The notes: generated from the sequence alone by a model not told the origin. DNA of 64,000 nucleotides from Bacillota bacterium (GCA_021784595.1 JAJYHT010000009.1:93254-157253); one strand, 5' to 3'. Shown: positions 51,991 to 60,630, counted from the first letter of the stretch. Numbers and translations are program-made.

Positions 51991-53334
51991 ATGTTGAAAA
52001 AGAACTTATCTGCCATAGCCCCTGTGTGGGATGATGCCCAAATTCGCGCCGAAGATCAAGCTCGGGTCGCAGCGCTTCGTCAATCGCCGGGCTGGACTAA
52101 ACGGCTGTTGCTTATGTTGGCCTTGATAGGACCGGGGATCTTGGTCATGATTGCGGACAACGACGCAGGAGGTGTGATCACCTACGCTCAGACCGGAGCG
52201 ACTTACGGCATAGGGTTTTTTGTGCCAGCGCTAGTGCTCGGCGGCTTTATCGCGTACGTTGTGCAAGAGATGACGGTACGCTTAGGTGCGGTGACCCATC
52301 GCGGACATGCCGAAATGATTTGGGGACGGTATGGGCCATTTTGGGGATGGTTTTCGCTGGTTGATTTGGTTGTCGCTAATATTCTGACCTTGGTGACCGA
52401 ATTTATTGGAATTACGGTTGGAATGTCGGTGTTCGGTGTTCCCCCGGTATTTAGCGCATTGGCAGCCATTGTTCTCGATGCAGTCATTTTGTTGGTGCTG
52501 CGCTACCGCACCTGGGAAAGAGTGTCGCTCTGGATAGCGGCAGGCAATTTGGTATTTGTACCGTTGGCTTTAATGGCCCATCCCAATTGGGGAGCCGTGG
52601 TCGGAGCATTTAGCCGTTGGACTATTCCTGGTGGGTTTACGGCAGCATTTCTGTTCGTGGTGTTGGCTAATTTTGGCACCACAATTGCTCCTTGGATGCT
52701 GTTTTTTCAACAGTCTTCCGTGGTAGACAAAGGATTAACCGTAGCCGATGTACGGCATGGCCAGTGGGATACGGCGGTGGGGTCGTTTGCCATGGTCGTG
52801 GTAGCGGTCGCGTTGGTGGTGCTGACCGGGACATTTGCGTACGGACGGCCCGGGGCATCTAATTACGACATTCAGCAGATTATGCAGTTAATTGGGCAAC
52901 ACTTGGGTACGACAGGTCAAGACCTCTTTGCGTTGGGTCTTGTAGAGGCGGGCACCATTGCGGCTATCGCTTTGACCGCCAGCACTTCCTGGGCGATGGG
53001 GGAAGCGTTTCACTGGCCTAAGAGTATTAATCTTCCGTTTCAAAAAGCTTGGCGATTTTATGTGCCGGGCTTGTTAAGTGCACTGATTGCAGCCGGGGTG
53101 GTTTTGATTCCCAATGCTCCCTTAGGGTTTTTGAATCTCACAGTGCAGGTGGTGGCATCCATATTCATGCCGGCTGCAATGCTGTTTTTGCTGTTGTTGC
53201 TGAATGACCGCGGCATCATGGGCGAGTATATCAATCGGCGCTGGCAGAATATTTCTGCATACAGCATTGTAGGCCTGCTGGTTTTGCTGAATGGTATTTA
53301 TGGGGTTTCGGTGGTGTTTCCAAAATTGTTTTAG
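51991..53334 (+). CDS. NRAMP-superfamily divalent-metal transporter, probable Mg2+ transporter (NRMT-like)
   Basis: The 447-residue protein has about eleven membrane segments and NRAMP-like organisation: GPGILVMIADNDAGGVITYAQTGATYG in helix 1, EFIGITVG in helix 4 and ANFGTTIAPWMLFFQQS in helix 6. Classical Mn/Fe NRAMPs have DPGN in helix 1 and MPH in helix 6; here these are DNDAGG and APW, so the metal-coordinating Met is absent. NRAMP-related Mg2+ transporters (NRMTs) show such replacements. The Mg2+ riboswitch just upstream supports Mg2+ as substrate. The ATG follows GAGGGGAGGG. A small membrane peptide gene follows 13 bp later. Confidence 0.85.
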   Translation: MLKKNLSAIAPVWDDAQIRAEDQARVAALRQSPGWTKRLLLMLALIGPGILVMIADNDAGGVITYAQTGATYGIGFFVPALVLGGFIAYVVQEMTVRLGAVTHRGHAEMIWGRYGPFWGWFSLVDLVVANILTLVTEFIGITVGMSVFGVPPVFSALAAIVLDAVILLVLRYRTWERVSLWIAAGNLVFVPLALMAHPNWGAVVGAFSRWTIPGGFTAAFLFVVLANFGTTIAPWMLFFQQSSVVDKGLTVADVRHGQWDTAVGSFAMVVVAVALVVLTGTFAYGRPGASNYDIQQIMQLIGQHLGTTGQDLFALGLVEAGTIAAIALTASTSWAMGEAFHWPKSINLPFQKAWRFYVPGLLSALIAAGVVLIPNAPLGFLNLTVQVVASIFMPAAMLFLLLLLNDRGIMGEYINRRWQNISAYSIVGLLVLLNGIYGVSVVFPKLF

Positions 53335-53347
53335 GGGAGGGAGAATT

Positions 53348-53524
53348 ATGAAAGCGAGCAAAAATGCTTTGCAGGTGGTCCCTCCGGTCGATTCTGAAGT
53401 TCCAGTGGAACTGACCAGAATTGTGCCCAAAGGGTCGATTCGGATCGTGTTTTGGGGTCTTAGGATTTACATTGTCGTCATGATTGTATTGGTTATCATT
53501 GGATTTAGCCGAGGAATTCACTAA
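53348..53524 (+). CDS. 58-residue single-membrane-segment protein encoded after the Mg2+ transporter
   Basis: The ATG has GGGGAGGGAG upstream and lies 13 bp after the transporter stop, so both are on one Mg2+-controlled message. The peptide has a polar N-terminal half with a Pro/Val stretch (VVPPVDSEVPVEL), a basic patch (IVPKGSIRIVF) and one hydrophobic helix at about 36-52 (YIVVMIVLVIIGF). I do not recognise a family. By position it could be an accessory or regulatory subunit of the transporter, like other small peptides encoded with metal transporters; this is inference. Confidence 0.7.
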   Translation: MKASKNALQVVPPVDSEVPVELTRIVPKGSIRIVFWGLRIYIVVMIVLVIIGFSRGIH

Positions 53525-54274
53525 ATGTCGCCATCTAGATAAGAGGGCTCGCGAGGAGAATTTAGTGCGGGCCCTCAACTTATTCATATGGTTCGGGTTA
53601 GGTGACTGATATTCCTAATGTTTGGATCTCACTGGAACACTAAAGGCGTCCGGTATGCTGTTGGCCCTCGTAGGCTCTATACCATTCTTGGCATGCATCA
53701 TACAACATTCTTCGGCAACGAATACCTACTGTCCCGGTCGCAGACGAACTTGCTAGCCCGCCTGCAGTGACTCCACTGCGGATACCCAAGGCAGCCGCTT
53801 ACAAGAATAGTTTAGATCCAAATTGGGCCACAATCTTAAACCCGAGGCGAGTAAACACTAGGACTTGTCGTTCGATTCTGGTAATACCAGCGAAAAACTC
53901 TAACAATGTTGCATTGCATCCAAAGCATTCCCTTTAAAACGATACCGACGCGGATTATCGGAACATAGAAATTCTCCGCCCGTCATTGGTTTGCCTGCGG
54001 CAGAATGACCGACAAGAAAAGAATGCCGATGGCCATGCGGGGTGAGAGCAGCAGTGGCCATAGAGATAGCCCCAACATCGGTTTCATGCCTATTGTGAGC
54101 GTAATTATGAAGCGCGTTCATAACGCGGGCAGTCATCCCTGTGAATGAAGCCCAGACTCCCAAAGGAAATATCTGCGGACCCAGGAACATTTTCCCTCAT
54201 CTGCCATATGGTATCCAGTGGATGGGACCCCTCCCCATTCGAGGTTCGGTCTATATGTGAAAGGAAGGTGGCCT
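53525..54274. other. 750-bp gap with an imperfect terminator-like hairpin
   Basis: GAGGGCTCGC and GTGCGGGCCCTC (53543-53576) form a roughly 10-bp stem after the Mg2+ operon, without a T-run. A minus-strand frame of 96 codons (53900-54190) contains HNYAHNRHETDVG but no family I recognise and no clear ribosome site; another overlaps it at 54133-54477. I do not call either as a gene. Confidence 0.4.
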
Positions 54275-54838
54275 ATGGCCAGCGTTACTCCGGGACCCTG
54301 TCCCGACACCGGATGTCCTCCACCGACAGAAATTGATTGTATCGTGGTGGATAAGGTATATGATTCGTGTTCGCAGACGATTACCACTACGCAAACCTTT
54401 TTGGCTCCTACAGGCGGGTGCACGATCTCTTCGTGCGCTATCGATCTGGCAACCTCGACGTGTACAGTGGGAGCCATCAGTCCGAGTGGTGTAACGGATT
54501 ACAACAACATTACGTTTGTCATCTCGGCCAACTACTCGGTGACGTGTTCGACGGGAGTTGTTCTACCCGAGACGGTAGTCACCACCCAGACTGTGACGCT
54601 CTATAACCCGGCGGGAACTACCCCGTCTTGCACTATCTTGTCCGGTGCATGCACGTGCGTTAACTTGCCCAATGGGGACATTAGCTGCACCATTACGCTC
54701 TGTATGTTGTTTCAATCCACAGCCACGGTACAGTTGTTAGTGCCTACCTATGGATTCTGTGTGCCTCCTGTATGCCCGCAAGTGGGTCCGGTTTTGCCCT
54801 GCCCGCCCAGCCCTCTGTTTCCTCCGCAGGCTGGATAG
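54275..54838 (+). CDS. Cys-rich, Thr-rich protein, possible spore-surface or outer-layer protein
   Basis: The 187-residue protein has 16 Cys, many Thr/Val beta-prone stretches (TVTLYNPAGTT, VVTTQTVT), CIVVDKVYDSCSQT near residue 22 and a Pro/Cys-rich C-terminus (CVPPVCPQVGPVLPCPPSP). There is no signal peptide and no membrane segment. Proteins with this KVYDSCSQ-type beginning occur in spore-forming Bacillota and are often thought to be spore-coat or exosporium components cross-linked by disulfides; I cannot prove that here. The ATG has AAGGAAGGTGG upstream, and a terminator follows directly. Confidence 0.65.
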   Translation: MASVTPGPCPDTGCPPPTEIDCIVVDKVYDSCSQTITTTQTFLAPTGGCTISSCAIDLATSTCTVGAISPSGVTDYNNITFVISANYSVTCSTGVVLPETVVTTQTVTLYNPAGTTPSCTILSGACTCVNLPNGDISCTITLCMLFQSTATVQLLVPTYGFCVPPVCPQVGPVLPCPPSPLFPPQAG

Positions 54839-54850
54839 ATTTACATGTGC

Positions 54851-54886
54851 GGCCCTCGAAATTTCCTACTTCGAGGGCCCTTCTGT
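54851..54886 (+). terminator. Rho-independent terminator
   Basis: GGCCCTCGAA and TTCGAGGGCC form a perfect 10-bp stem with loop ATTTCCTAC, followed by CTTCTGTT. It lies 12 bp after the Cys-rich gene's stop. Confidence 0.8.
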
Positions 54887-55060
54887 TACAAATTATGGTA
54901 TTAGGCAAACATTCGCCATATTACATCGATATGCGCTCGGTACCCCCTCCCTAATCCATCAGACAGGGCTATAGCCTGCCCATAGTGATATTGCCTAATC
55001 GCGTATGGATTGGTTAGGCTAATGCCAGTTTATGTATTGTTATCCTGAAGGAGGGTTTTT

Positions 55061-55705
55061 GTGAATTATTTTACAGCTTTGTTGGTTGCAGCCGGTCTCC
55101 CTACGAGCGCCGCAGTTTCAGTTTCGCCGGTCGTCTATACAGCGCCGGCGGCAGTGTCGTCGACTATTACTACAACCGTCACCCCGACCACCGGAACCTT
55201 CGCGGTGGCCACGGTATTTCAGGCGTACCAGACCATGGCCGCCCAATCTCTTGTGGCGACAACTAGCCTCTCCAACATTCAAACTTCGCTCCCAACTCCT
55301 TCTGGGAACAGTGTTCTGTCGAGTCAACCTGCTCAACAAATGGTCCAACTGATAAATCAGGCGCGGGTGGAAGATGGGTTGGCTCCTTATACTGTCAACC
55401 CGGTATTGATGCAGTTGGCGCAAGAGAGGGCTCTAGCTTTGTCTAACGGACCTTTTACCAGTGATCTGGTGCAATATGGGTGGCCTATACAAATGGAGCA
55501 ATCGGCAGGATTGCAGGCTCAAGGCATGGGTGCCGAAAATATTGCCGAAGCGGGGTCAGTAACCCAAGCGTTCGCCCTACTAATGGCATCGCCTCCGCAT
55601 AAGGCCAATATGCTTAATCCCTATGAAACCCAGATTGGTGTGGGAGTGGTCCCTTGGGGTTCTGGTGTAGCTATTTCCGAGCTTTTTATCGGTCCTAATT
55701 CGTAA
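55061..55705 (+). CDS. Secreted CAP/SCP-domain protein (YkwD-like)
   Basis: The 214-residue protein starts at GTG behind GAAGGAGG. A weak N-terminal hydrophobic stretch (LLVAAGLPTSAAVSVSPVV) may be a signal peptide. A Ser/Thr/Ala-rich linker follows to about residue 85, then a CAP domain: MVQLINQARVEDGLAPY, GMGAENIAEAGSVTQAF and PPHKANMLNPYETQIGVGVV with the conserved His. In Bacillota such proteins are spore or cell-surface proteins of unknown catalysis. It lies beside the Cys-rich protein gene but behind its own start region, so the two are probably separately transcribed surface genes. Confidence 0.8.
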   Translation: MNYFTALLVAAGLPTSAAVSVSPVVYTAPAAVSSTITTTVTPTTGTFAVATVFQAYQTMAAQSLVATTSLSNIQTSLPTPSGNSVLSSQPAQQMVQLINQARVEDGLAPYTVNPVLMQLAQERALALSNGPFTSDLVQYGWPIQMEQSAGLQAQGMGAENIAEAGSVTQAFALLMASPPHKANMLNPYETQIGVGVVPWGSGVAISELFIGPNS

Positions 55706-55738
55706 CATCACGGAATGTGATGCATAGAGTAATTCCGG

Positions 55739-56317
55739 GTGAAATATATGGAACGATTTGGTATTTGTGTAATATCCACAACGGCTGATATGGAGCCAAC
55801 GGTGCAATCACTGAGAGAAGCGCTCGCAGTGTGGAATGTGTCGGGGATGCCCGGGGCTTGCGAGCTTGAGTTGCAATTAGTTTGGGGGACTCCTGCTGTC
55901 GCGTATAACGCGATAGGGAGTTTGGCGGTGCGTAGGGCCGCGCGTCTGATAAGCCAAGTGGCCAAATGGCGTGCGGCTCCCGAACTGTCGGGTATAGACG
56001 GTTCTGTTATTGAAGTGCGCCTAAATAGAGAGTCGCCGCCTTCGGGGGAGTTATTGGCGCGAATGGCCTGGGGACTGTTTTTATGGACGGCCGTACGCCA
56101 TGCCGACAATCCAATTTGGGAAGTACTGTATTCGCCAAAGACACCTGAACCGGTTAGCCCTCAGAAGGTTTATCCCGTACCAATTAAGCCTGTCCCTATC
56201 GTGGCTCAATCAGCTACCGCAGTGCAGCCGCTAAGCAGGCCCAAACATCCACAGTCATCGGGGATAGCGCCTGCGATGAGCCAGGGGCCACCATCGGCAC
56301 CCCGCCGCCGGGGATGA
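55739..56317 (+). CDS. Uncharacterised protein with Pro-rich C-terminus
   Basis: The frame encodes about 190 residues: an ordered N-terminal part (FGICVISTTADMEPTVQSL) to about residue 138 with mixed helices and strands, then a long Pro/Ser/Lys-rich tail (KTPEPVSPQKVYPVPIKPV). I do not recognise a family, and no signal peptide or membrane segment is seen. The start could be GTG at 55739 or ATG at 55748; ribosome sites are weak. It follows the CAP-domain gene by 33 bp, so it may share its transcript and function at the same surface. Confidence 0.5.
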   Translation: MKYMERFGICVISTTADMEPTVQSLREALAVWNVSGMPGACELELQLVWGTPAVAYNAIGSLAVRRAARLISQVAKWRAAPELSGIDGSVIEVRLNRESPPSGELLARMAWGLFLWTAVRHADNPIWEVLYSPKTPEPVSPQKVYPVPIKPVPIVAQSATAVQPLSRPKHPQSSGIAPAMSQGPPSAPRRRG

Positions 56318-56322
56318 CGCTA

Positions 56323-56415
56323 ATATTGAATCCGGGCGTCGCCCTGGAAAAGCACGTCATAAGATAGCCGCTCCGGGACACGCCAATCTGCTAAATGACG
56401 GATTTCGTCATTCCC
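56323..56415 (-). pseudogene. Possible C-terminal remnant of an unidentified protein
   Basis: On the minus strand the bases read RHLADWRVPERLSYDVLF followed by QGDARIQY and a stop. The region just to the right in another frame reads FEELRQQLQDRQELLG. The two could be one decayed gene with a frameshift. Family not recognised; low certainty. Confidence 0.25.
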
Positions 56416-56579
56416 AACAGTTCTTGACGGTCCTGCAGCTGCTGCCTCAGTTCTTCAAAACCTTTCCGCCCTCTGAATAGTTTATCGCTAAACACGCAAG
56501 GAACACATCAGCCTCGTCACAAACAGTCTCCTTAGAGGGGGAATAAACTGCCACAGGGCCAGTTTTGCAGGAAAAACAT

Positions 56580-56853
56580 GTTGGTAAGGGGTGCTTGGAG
56601 GCGTCCAAGAAGCGTCCTGCCTTAATCCCCTTCATATCAAGAACCAACCACGATGTTATTTTAGCCGCCGTAACGAGTCACCCTCATGAGGGGTCTGGGC
56701 GATGTCGAGTTAGACCGTTGGACAGATTTGGGATTACTCAAACCATCATGGGTTCGACTGGGAAAATTAATCACGGTTCACGAGTCCCTTGTTATTCCAG
56801 CTGTTGGGATGTTAAGTCACCGATACTGGGAAAGAGTGCGAAGAGAGAATTAG
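56580..56853 (+). pseudogene. Frameshifted remnant of a MazF/PemK-type toxin gene
   Basis: One frame reads KKRPALIPFISRTNHDVILAAVTSH, matching the strand in MazF/PemK toxins that begins (G/S)KKRPALV and ends DVILAAVTS. From 56686, in a different frame, it continues RGLGDVELDRWTDLGLLKPS and VRLGKLITVHESLVIPAVGMLS, the C-terminal half of the same fold (compare GLLKPSVVRLDKL). The N-terminal strand is missing and at least one frameshift separates the two parts, so the toxin cannot be made intact. No antitoxin gene is visible upstream. Confidence 0.65.
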
Positions 56854-57177
56854 AAAGCGGTGCTAGCAGAATGAAATTTTTTCGTAAATCATACTGCACA
56901 TTCGATGAGAAGCACGGTGTCAACTGTTCAACAGTTCCTCCGATATCGAAAACAACACGGATTTTCTGATCTGGTTAATTAAAGACGAGGCACTTTGAGT
57001 CCGTGTCAATCACTGATTACGGATACCGGTTTTTTCTTTCATCATAACAAATCTGCAAAGACGTGGATGACACGAGGGGCCTGCTGTTTTGACGGCATCC
57101 GGGTCTTATTTTGTTCTGAAGGTTCTCAGGGTACGTAATCGTGGCATAACAATGACGATAGGAAAGGAATGGTGTGC
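56854..57177. other. 324-bp gap without recognised gene
   Basis: AT-rich stretch between the toxin remnant and the next hypothetical gene. Short frames on both strands show no ribosome site or family. AGGAAAGGA at the right end serves the next gene. Nothing else recognised. Confidence 0.35.
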
Positions 57178-57687
57178 TTGACAGACAAAGGACCACAAAC
57201 TCCGATACGATCCGGTGGTGTTGCGAAAATGCCTGAAGCGGGAGGACCTGATGAAGGACGTGGTCCCTTGCAAGCCTGGTGGAATTCCCAACCCGTCTCC
57301 TCGACGCAGGACGAGATGTCGTCTCAGGCGACCGGGATAGAGCCCTCTGATGATCCCGCGCCACTGCCTGAACCCGATCTCGCACCGCCCGCCGACACCG
57401 CCCCGTCAATTTCCGAGCTCAACCATGGGAATCCGGAGACCTGCCAGTTCCCAAACGTTTCCTCACATCCGCCTGTCATGGTAGAGGAGTTAAACCAGTT
57501 GGCGGCGTCGTTGCTGCGGGTGGCCCAGGCTCTGCGAGAATTGGATGTGGTGCTGCATCGCACACATGGTGGACATGTGCCTGAATTCGAAGAGGCGGCC
57601 AACTTGGTCCGGGTGCCTGAAGCGACCGCGCCAAACACCATCCCTGCCGAACTTCAAGACTGGCTACGTCAATATCTCTTTCGTTGA
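57178..57687 (+). CDS. Hypothetical acidic, Pro-rich protein
   Basis: From the TTG after AGGAAAGGA the frame encodes about 169 residues. The N-terminal two thirds are low-complexity and Pro/Ser/Glu-rich (IEPSDDPAPLPEPDLAPPAD), followed by a helical segment (VEELNQLAASLLRVAQALREL, about residues 104-124) that could be a coiled coil, and a short C-terminal helix. No family recognised. ATG and GTG codons directly before the TTG are too close to the ribosome site. Codon use is gene-like, so a real gene is plausible but unproven. Confidence 0.45.
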   Translation: MTDKGPQTPIRSGGVAKMPEAGGPDEGRGPLQAWWNSQPVSSTQDEMSSQATGIEPSDDPAPLPEPDLAPPADTAPSISELNHGNPETCQFPNVSSHPPVMVEELNQLAASLLRVAQALRELDVVLHRTHGGHVPEFEEAANLVRVPEATAPNTIPAELQDWLRQYLFR

Positions 57688-58122
57688 TAGAATAGACCAT
57701 ACCTTAGCAGGCAGTTGGATCTATGACATGTCGCCAAAACCAATGAAAATTCCAGGAAGTGCTGATGGCGGTGTCTGGAAGTCGGCTTTTGCTAGTACAT
57801 ACTGAGATGCAAAGGAAATCGTCTACGGAGTGGACGACCTGGGATACGGGTGGTTCATTGGTAGCCGACCATCAGGATTGAGGGGACCGGCGTGGCTGAA
57901 CTCGAGTGCCTTAATTAGCCAGTTCACAACATCGCCGGACTATTTCATAACATCTGCCAGTGGGGCGATCAAGCAGATGTGGTTTCACAAGGAACAAGAT
58001 GGCAATCTCGCCCCTGGGGGAATCAGCCAACAGGCGGACGTAAGCGACTAGACGAATCCTTTCGGTTTGGATACAGTGAGTAGGTAACTGGCACAAAATT
58101 ACAAAATGGGGATGTAATTATA
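57688..58122 (+). other. 435-bp gap before the first ABC module
   Basis: A 73-codon frame (57830-58051) and a second frame starting in the preceding gene are open but show no family or ribosome site. No terminator or promoter pattern recognised. It may be decayed coding sequence. Confidence 0.35.
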
Positions 58123-59055
58123 GTGGAGGGCATCAATAAACCAATGGAGACAGTCATAGAACTTAACCAAGTGAGCCGAAGCTACGGATCTCGGCAGGTG
58201 GTGGATCAGATTACGTTTTCCGTGGATAAGGGTGAGATATGCGGATTTCTCGGACCTAACGGAGCAGGCAAGACGACCACCTTACGAATGATTCTGGGAC
58301 TAGTTAGACCAACATCTGGGAAGATTGCCATCCGGGGAACAGACGTGGCTCAAGCACGCGCTAAGGCGTTAGTGGGAGTAGGGGCTATTATTGAGGAATC
58401 CAAATTCTATACCTATCTCACCGGATTGGAAAATCTTCAACAAGCCTGTCGAATGCGGGGAATGCATGCATCTCGCGACCACCTGCTGCAGAAAATTGCG
58501 GCGGTTGGATTGGATGGATCTGCTGCATTAAAGCGGGTGGGTACATATTCCCTCGGTATGCGCCAACGATTAGCATTGGCACTCGCTTTGGTGCAAACTC
58601 CAGAAGTTTTGATATTGGATGAGCCTATGAATGGCATGGATCCGACAGCAATGCGCTCATTTCGTGAGCATCTGAAAGAATTGGCCGAGCAGGGCGTAAC
58701 CATTCTGCTTTCAAGCCATCTGCTAGCTGAAGTCGAACAGATGGCCACTCGGTTGGTTTTCATCGACCAAGGAAGAATCAAAGGGATTGAGAAACCGCAG
58801 CCGATTGGGAATCAATGGATTTTGATACGTACCGAGGACAATTCGGCATTGCGGACACATTGTGCGGCGTGGGGCTATGCTGCGGTGGCAGGGCCACAAG
58901 ACTCCGTATTGGTGGCCATTGAGCGCGAAGCGGTGCCGGAGTTCTTGCGCCAGTGCATATTGGCCAATCTTTTACTTTTCGAAGTGAGACCATATCAGAC
59001 GAGCTTGGAAAGCCGTTACCTCGACATTATGGGGGAGGTAACCGTCAATGGATAA
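58123..59055 (+). CDS. ABC transporter ATP-binding protein (BcrA/YadG type)
   Basis: The about 310-residue protein has a full ABC ATPase domain: Walker A GPNGAGKTT near residue 46, a Q-loop-like VGAIIEESKFY, signature YSLGMRQRLALA, Walker B VLILDEPMNGMD and the H-loop LLSSH. A C-terminal extension follows, as in drug-efflux (bacitracin-like) ATPases. It energises the permease encoded next; the genes overlap by eight bases. The start is GTG with GGGGAT upstream, or ATG at 58144 behind GGAGGG at a long 13 bases. The substrate is unknown. Confidence 0.86.
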   Translation: MEGINKPMETVIELNQVSRSYGSRQVVDQITFSVDKGEICGFLGPNGAGKTTTLRMILGLVRPTSGKIAIRGTDVAQARAKALVGVGAIIEESKFYTYLTGLENLQQACRMRGMHASRDHLLQKIAAVGLDGSAALKRVGTYSLGMRQRLALALALVQTPEVLILDEPMNGMDPTAMRSFREHLKELAEQGVTILLSSHLLAEVEQMATRLVFIDQGRIKGIEKPQPIGNQWILIRTEDNSALRTHCAAWGYAAVAGPQDSVLVAIEREAVPEFLRQCILANLLLFEVRPYQTSLESRYLDIMGEVTVNG

Positions 59056-60196
59056 CCGCATTCCGTTTGGCGCGTTGTTTATTAATGAATGGATAAAGAT
59101 TTGGAATCGAAAACGAAGATTGGCCATTTGGGCCACACTGGTGATCGTGTTGATTATGGTGGCTTTGGCCTGGCAATCTCAACGGCAAAACTTTAATTCC
59201 CAACAGCAACAAGTTGCGGGTTTGACGCAAGAGATCTCTTCCCTGCGGCAAGCCATGAGTGCCGCACCAAAAAAAGTCCGCCCATCGATGCGGATGCAAA
59301 TCCAACAGCTAGAGCAGCAACTTAATTCCTTAAAACAAAATGGCGGCGCCATTCCAAGCGACAGTGCCCAAATATCGTCTCTAAAATCGTCGCTATCGCA
59401 AGAACCGTCATTTCAACGCGGATCGACTCTGGAACAGATCGCAGTAATCAAGTACGATCAGGCGCACGGCATACTGTTTAACAGTGGTGGCGATGGGGGA
59501 TGGAGACTCGTAGGCCAAGCATTTGGCTCGTCGGCTGCCATAATTTACGCGCTTCTGACCGTCGGATTGGTGGGGGATTCGGTGGCTGGCGAACGGGAGC
59601 AGGGCACCATTGCCTTTTTGTTTTTGCACACTGGGTCCCGACCTAAGGCTTATCTGGCCAAAATGGCCGCAGCTATCGCTATGGTGTGGTCGGTAGTGGC
59701 TGCTGGCGCCACCGCCACCTTGCTCTTGGGCGGTCTCGCATTAGGTTGGGGAAATCCACTGGGCGGACAAGCCGTTGCCGTTAAGGTCGGCGAGGCTGCC
59801 TTGTCTAACACGCACGAGGTATTCCCTGCCGTGCAAGTGTTTCACATTATTCCGCAATGGAGCTACGATGTGCTGGCGGTGGTGTTGACTATGGCGTCTT
59901 TGGCCCTGGTAACGAGTGTATTGGTAGCGATTTCGCGCCTCTTCAAATCCCCGACAGTTAGCGTCATTATTGGGATCGTTGTAGTGCTAAGCGGCATGTT
60001 GGTGCGTTTGGCGGGTGCAGTAGGCATGGTTGACCCGATGGCATATTATCCGCTTTTGGCGGACTTCAATGGGCAACTCGCACAGCAAAACAATTCGATT
60101 GCAAATTCGTTGATAAACGGCGCCCTAGTGTTTGCGTTGTGGGCGTTGGTGGCCACCGTTTATGGAGCAGAAACGTTTGGAAAAATCGAGCCTTAG
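59048..60196 (+). CDS. ABC-2-type transporter permease
   Basis: The 382-residue protein has one membrane segment near residues 24-40, a long extracytoplasmic Gln-rich coiled-coil-like region (about 45-125, with repeated QQLEQQLNSLKQ-type spacing), then five to six membrane segments (about 165-378), as in ABC-2 exporters. With the ATPase encoded just before it should form a homodimeric export pump. The large periplasm-facing helical insertion is characteristic of bacitracin- and lantibiotic-type or YhgE-like transporters. No regulator gene lies beside it. Confidence 0.8.
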   Translation: MDNRIPFGALFINEWIKIWNRKRRLAIWATLVIVLIMVALAWQSQRQNFNSQQQQVAGLTQEISSLRQAMSAAPKKVRPSMRMQIQQLEQQLNSLKQNGGAIPSDSAQISSLKSSLSQEPSFQRGSTLEQIAVIKYDQAHGILFNSGGDGGWRLVGQAFGSSAAIIYALLTVGLVGDSVAGEREQGTIAFLFLHTGSRPKAYLAKMAAAIAMVWSVVAAGATATLLLGGLALGWGNPLGGQAVAVKVGEAALSNTHEVFPAVQVFHIIPQWSYDVLAVVLTMASLALVTSVLVAISRLFKSPTVSVIIGIVVVLSGMLVRLAGAVGMVDPMAYYPLLADFNGQLAQQNNSIANSLINGALVFALWALVATVYGAETFGKIEP

Positions 60197-60240
60197 AAAT
60201 ATTGATCTACTATCCGTCTTAGAAGAATGGATGGCCGAGC

Positions 60241-60456
60241 AAGGTGTCCGCTGTCGTCCATGGCACCACGCAGGTCACCGCCCAACCGGCAGTCGACGAG
60301 AAATCCAACGAAATTCCCGCGATATATACGTTGCTCGATTCGCTCGACCTGACCGGCACATTGATTACCACTGACGCGATGCATACCCAACGCCATTTCA
60401 CCCGGTATGTCTTCGGGGAGAACCGCCTCGACCGCCGTTGGATTCCGCTTCATTAA
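60241..60456 (+). pseudogene. Internal fragment of an ISAs1-family transposase
   Basis: One frame reads VVHGTTQVTAQPAVDEKSNEIPAI, then LLDSLDLTGTLITTDAMHTQR and a degraded end. ISAs1-type transposases have the same run (VDAKSNEIPA... LLD.LDL... VTADAMHTQRETA), containing the second DDE Asp. Both the first Asp region and the C-terminal Glu region are missing, so the element is dead. It lies in the 434-bp gap between the two ABC modules; the rest of that gap (60197-60630) shows nothing recognisable. Confidence 0.75.
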
Positions 60457-60630
60457 AGAGTGGCAGTTGAGCCGCATCGGACTTCTTCGATTCTAATTGC
60501 GTGCGTCGGCAGGGCCGAGGTTCGTAAATTCTCGGGATTTTAACCATGATGGACTGCTTGACGGAGTTGGCATGACATGGGTATTCTTAAACTCCTCTAG
60601 GCAAAACATGCGGACCTTAGTGGAGGTGTC

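Noticed and set aside
53900..54190. 96-codon minus-strand frame
   Set aside because: No clear ribosome site and no recognised family; could be a decayed gene but support is too weak to call it.
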